This document shows positions 5,483 to 6,642 of a stretch of DNA of 6,642 bases, one piece after another. The notes under the pieces were generated by a model that was not told where the DNA came from, did no database searches, and saw nothing but the letters and a program-made list of their open reading frames with translations. The stretch covers positions 1-6,642 of the forward strand of contig SXHE01000907.1 of assembly GCA_005773755.1 (NCBI GenBank), written 5' to 3'. The first letter of the stretch is position 1, and every line of letters starts with the position of its first letter. The position numbers and the translations under genes are program-made. This DNA is from Planctomycetia bacterium (GTDB lineage: Bacteria > Planctomycetota > Planctomycetia > Gemmatales > Gemmataceae).

Positions 5483-5971
5483 TTACTCCGGCTCCGGCGG
5501 GGGCGGGGTGCCGCCCGGCGCGCCGCCGGGACCACCCGGCCGACCGCCGCCGCCCGGCCCGCCGGGGAACCCACCGCCGCCCGGACGCCGTTCCTTCATT
5601 TCCTTCAGCGTCTTCCGCTGCTCTTCCGTCAGCAGTTTGTCGAGCTTGGCGTCGATGTCCTTTTGGAGGGCGTCGAGGTCTTTCTTCTGCGCGTCGGTGA
5701 GCTTCAGTTGGTCTTGAACGAAGGCCGGCATGACTTGGCCGATGCCGCCGAAGCCGCCCCCAAACCCGCCGCCGGGGAAGCCGCCCTTGCCGCCACCGGG
5801 GAAGCCGCCCTTCCCACCACCGGGGAAGCCGCCCTTCATGTCGCCGCCCTTGCCGCCCTTGTCGCCCTTCTTGTCGCCCTCGCCGCCCTTGCCGCCGGGG
5901 GGCTGGGCCGTGCTGAACGAGGCCACCGCGAACATCGAGCCGAGGAACAACGCCAACGCAAGCGCACGCAT
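5483..5971 (-). CDS. Secreted Gly/Lys/Pro-rich protein with two LTxxQ motifs
   Basis: 162 residues. An N-terminal signal peptide (M-R then a hydrophobic core to about A17, S-T-A22 before Q23) suggests export with cleavage near residue 22. Residues 24-78 are Gly/Lys-rich and include three tandem copies of K-G-G-F-P-G-G-G (46-69). A short predicted helical core (about 83-129) contains L91-T-D-A-Q95 and L114-T-E-E-Q118. The paired LTxxQ signature is characteristic of the periplasmic CpxP/Spy/ZraP group, though this core is only about half their usual size and overall identity cannot be judged here. The tail (130-162) is Gly/Pro-rich and ends P-P-P-P-E-P-E. The ATG at 5971 is chosen because it starts the signal peptide and has GGAG 8 nt upstream; a longer frame from 6115 adds 48 residues without coding character. 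It may be a small extracytoplasmic chaperone-like or envelope-associated protein. The function is inferred and uncertain. Confidence 0.87.
   Translation of the reverse strand: MRALALALFLGSMFAVASFSTAQPPGGKGGEGDKKGDKGGKGGDMKGGFPGGGKGGFPGGGKGGFPGGGFGGGFGGIGQVMPAFVQDQLKLTDAQKKDLDALQKDIDAKLDKLLTEEQRKTLKEMKERRPGGGGFPGGPGGGGRPGGPGGAPGGTPPPPEPE
5774..5836 (-). repeat. Three-copy 24-bp tandem repeat within the Gly-rich gene
   Basis: The 15-bp sequence GGGGAAGCCGCCCTT (plus strand) recurs at 5774-5788, 5798-5812 and 5822-5836, a strict 24-bp period. The 9-bp connectors differ slightly. Each unit encodes eight residues, K-G-G-F-P-G-G-G, so copy-number changes would keep the frame. Confidence 0.85.
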
Positions 5972-6052
5972 GACCGGTCTCCGCGAGTTTGAGTTGAGAC
6001 TTGGAACCGCCCTCGTGATGGTAAACGGAGCCGACGACGACGCGAGACACCG

Positions 6053-6080
6053 CCCGCCCGATTTTCTTCGCGCGGGCGGG
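6053..6080. other. Inverted repeat in the divergent promoter region
   Basis: CCCGCCCG (6053-6060) and CGGGCGGG (6073-6080) form a perfect 8-bp stem around a 12-nt AT-richer loop. It lies in the 125-bp gap between the divergent Gly-rich gene and the membrane-anchored gene, ending 16 bp before the latter's start. It could be an operator or a transcript hairpin; GC-rich inverted repeats also arise by chance in such sequence, so the role is open. Confidence 0.4.
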
Positions 6081-6096
6081 GCCGTAGCATAACGAC

Positions 6097-6642
6097 ATGC
6101 CAGTCCTGACACCATTCGCGATCTACGGGATGCAATCCCTGACGGTATTCGCGCTCCCGCTCGTCGCGCTCGCGTGGGTCGGGCACGCCTGTGTACTCGT
6201 CGCGCTGCTGAACCACCTCTACGGCCGCAACCTGCCGAAGCTGTTCCTCAAGCCGTGGCGGTACATCACCGGCGTGCTGATCCTGGCGTTCCCGGCGTTC
6301 GTGTGGTTCGCGGGGGAACCGGCCGTGCTCGCCGACCCCGCGAACGGCCCGTGGGGGTTCTTCCTGCTCGTCTACGGCGTCGCCTGCCTGTACTTCGGGC
6401 TGATCTTTCCTGTCGTGACCATCGAACGCGCGTTGCGCGCGCCGCCCGCGTGCGTCGTATCGGAGGTGACGCGCACGCTCGACGTGTGGCCCGAACTCGG
6501 CGCGAAGCTGATCGGTGACGGCAAGGGCCGGCTCGCAACGCGGCTCCCCGGCAACGGCGTCTTCAAGTTCGACACGACCGACCTGACGCTCGCGCTACCG
6601 AACCTGCCGCCCGAATGGGACGGGCTGACGATCCTGTTGCTC
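6097..6642 (+). CDS. Membrane-anchored protein, N-terminal part of a probable metallophosphoesterase (cut by window edge)
   Basis: 182 residues are visible and the frame is open to the right edge. Three likely membrane helices are seen at about residues 15-38, 56-73 and 86-108, with a basic patch (K48-R55) between the first two. A soluble part follows, ending in L-P-N-L-P-P-E-W-D-G-L-T-I-L (167-180). In YkuE-like calcineurin-type phosphoesterases with membrane N-termini, a segment of the form LP-x-LPP-x-WDG-x-x-I-L comes directly before the first metal-binding motif (SDLH-type). Here the window stops exactly at that point, so the catalytic residues are not visible and the call is by pattern recognition. 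ATG 6097 is the first start after an in-frame TAG at 6085. There is no good ribosome-binding site at normal spacing; an internal ATG at 6130 is an alternative, but 6097 keeps the first helix context complete. Divergent from the Gly-rich gene. Confidence 0.68.
   Translation, partial: MPVLTPFAIYGMQSLTVFALPLVALAWVGHACVLVALLNHLYGRNLPKLFLKPWRYITGVLILAFPAFVWFAGEPAVLADPANGPWGFFLLVYGVACLYFGLIFPVVTIERALRAPPACVVSEVTRTLDVWPELGAKLIGDGKGRLATRLPGNGVFKFDTTDLTLALPNLPPEWDGLTILLL

Noticed and set aside
5761..5900. Possible CRISPR-like or regulatory repeat array
   Set aside because: The 24-bp periodicity has no unique spacers and is fully explained by coding for K-G-G-F-P-G-G-G units.
5018..5992. Plus-strand open frame of 324 codons over the glycosyltransferase end and the Gly-rich gene
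   Set aside because: It runs out of frame through a supported glycosyltransferase, through a terminator hairpin and antisense to the Gly-rich gene; its composition is typical of a GC-rich shadow.
5972..6115. Longer start for the Gly-rich protein at 6115
   Set aside because: The extra 48 residues precede a normal signal peptide, lack coding character and would overlap the divergent gene's start.

Overview
This window looks like a piece of a planctomycete chromosome, most likely from the Gemmata group (Gemmataceae). The sequence is GC-rich. It carries a DUF1559 protein with a type IV pilin-like leader and the C-terminal H-X9-DG signature, a family strongly expanded in Planctomycetes. Directly behind it is a small lipoprotein of the kind often paired with DUF1559 genes. 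The assignment rests on these families and on general style; no rRNA or other taxonomic marker is present.

Layout. (1) Positions 74-1422, minus strand: a two-gene unit of the DUF1559 pilin-like protein followed by a carboxypeptidase-regulatory-like lipoprotein. (2) 1423-1597: a divergent promoter region. (3) 1598-5429, plus strand: a tight four-gene operon encoding an NAD-dependent sugar-nucleotide epimerase, a 146-residue protein I do not recognise, a PaaK/CapK-type adenylate-forming enzyme and a family 2 glycosyltransferase. Gaps are 3 bp, 32 bp and a 4-bp overlap, so the genes are probably co-transcribed and partly translationally coupled. (4) 5434-5468: a strong hairpin between convergent genes, probably a shared terminator. 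(5) 5483-5971, minus strand: a secreted Gly/Lys/Pro-rich protein with two LTxxQ motifs around a short charged helical core. (6) 5972-6096: a second divergent promoter region. (7) 6097 to the right edge, plus strand: the N-terminal part of a membrane-anchored protein that probably continues into a calcineurin-like metallophosphoesterase.

How the genes fit together. The plus-strand operon reads as a fragment of a surface-polysaccharide or glycoconjugate pathway. The epimerase would supply a sugar nucleotide, the glycosyltransferase would add a sugar, and the CapK-like enzyme would activate a carboxylic acid, perhaps to decorate the glycan. The 146-residue protein between them has no assigned role.

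The most unusual structure is a roughly 139-bp GC-rich palindromic repeat (4361-4499) with 13-bp perfect terminal inverted repeats and two internal copies of an 18-bp hairpin sequence. It lies inside the 5' end of the glycosyltransferase reading frame, directly after a well-placed ribosome-binding site and GTG start. It appears to have been captured in frame as a low-complexity N-terminal extension, much as Rickettsia palindromic elements are. I saw no CRISPR array, transposase, tRNA, rRNA or defence system, and no gene-free stretch longer than 300 bases.
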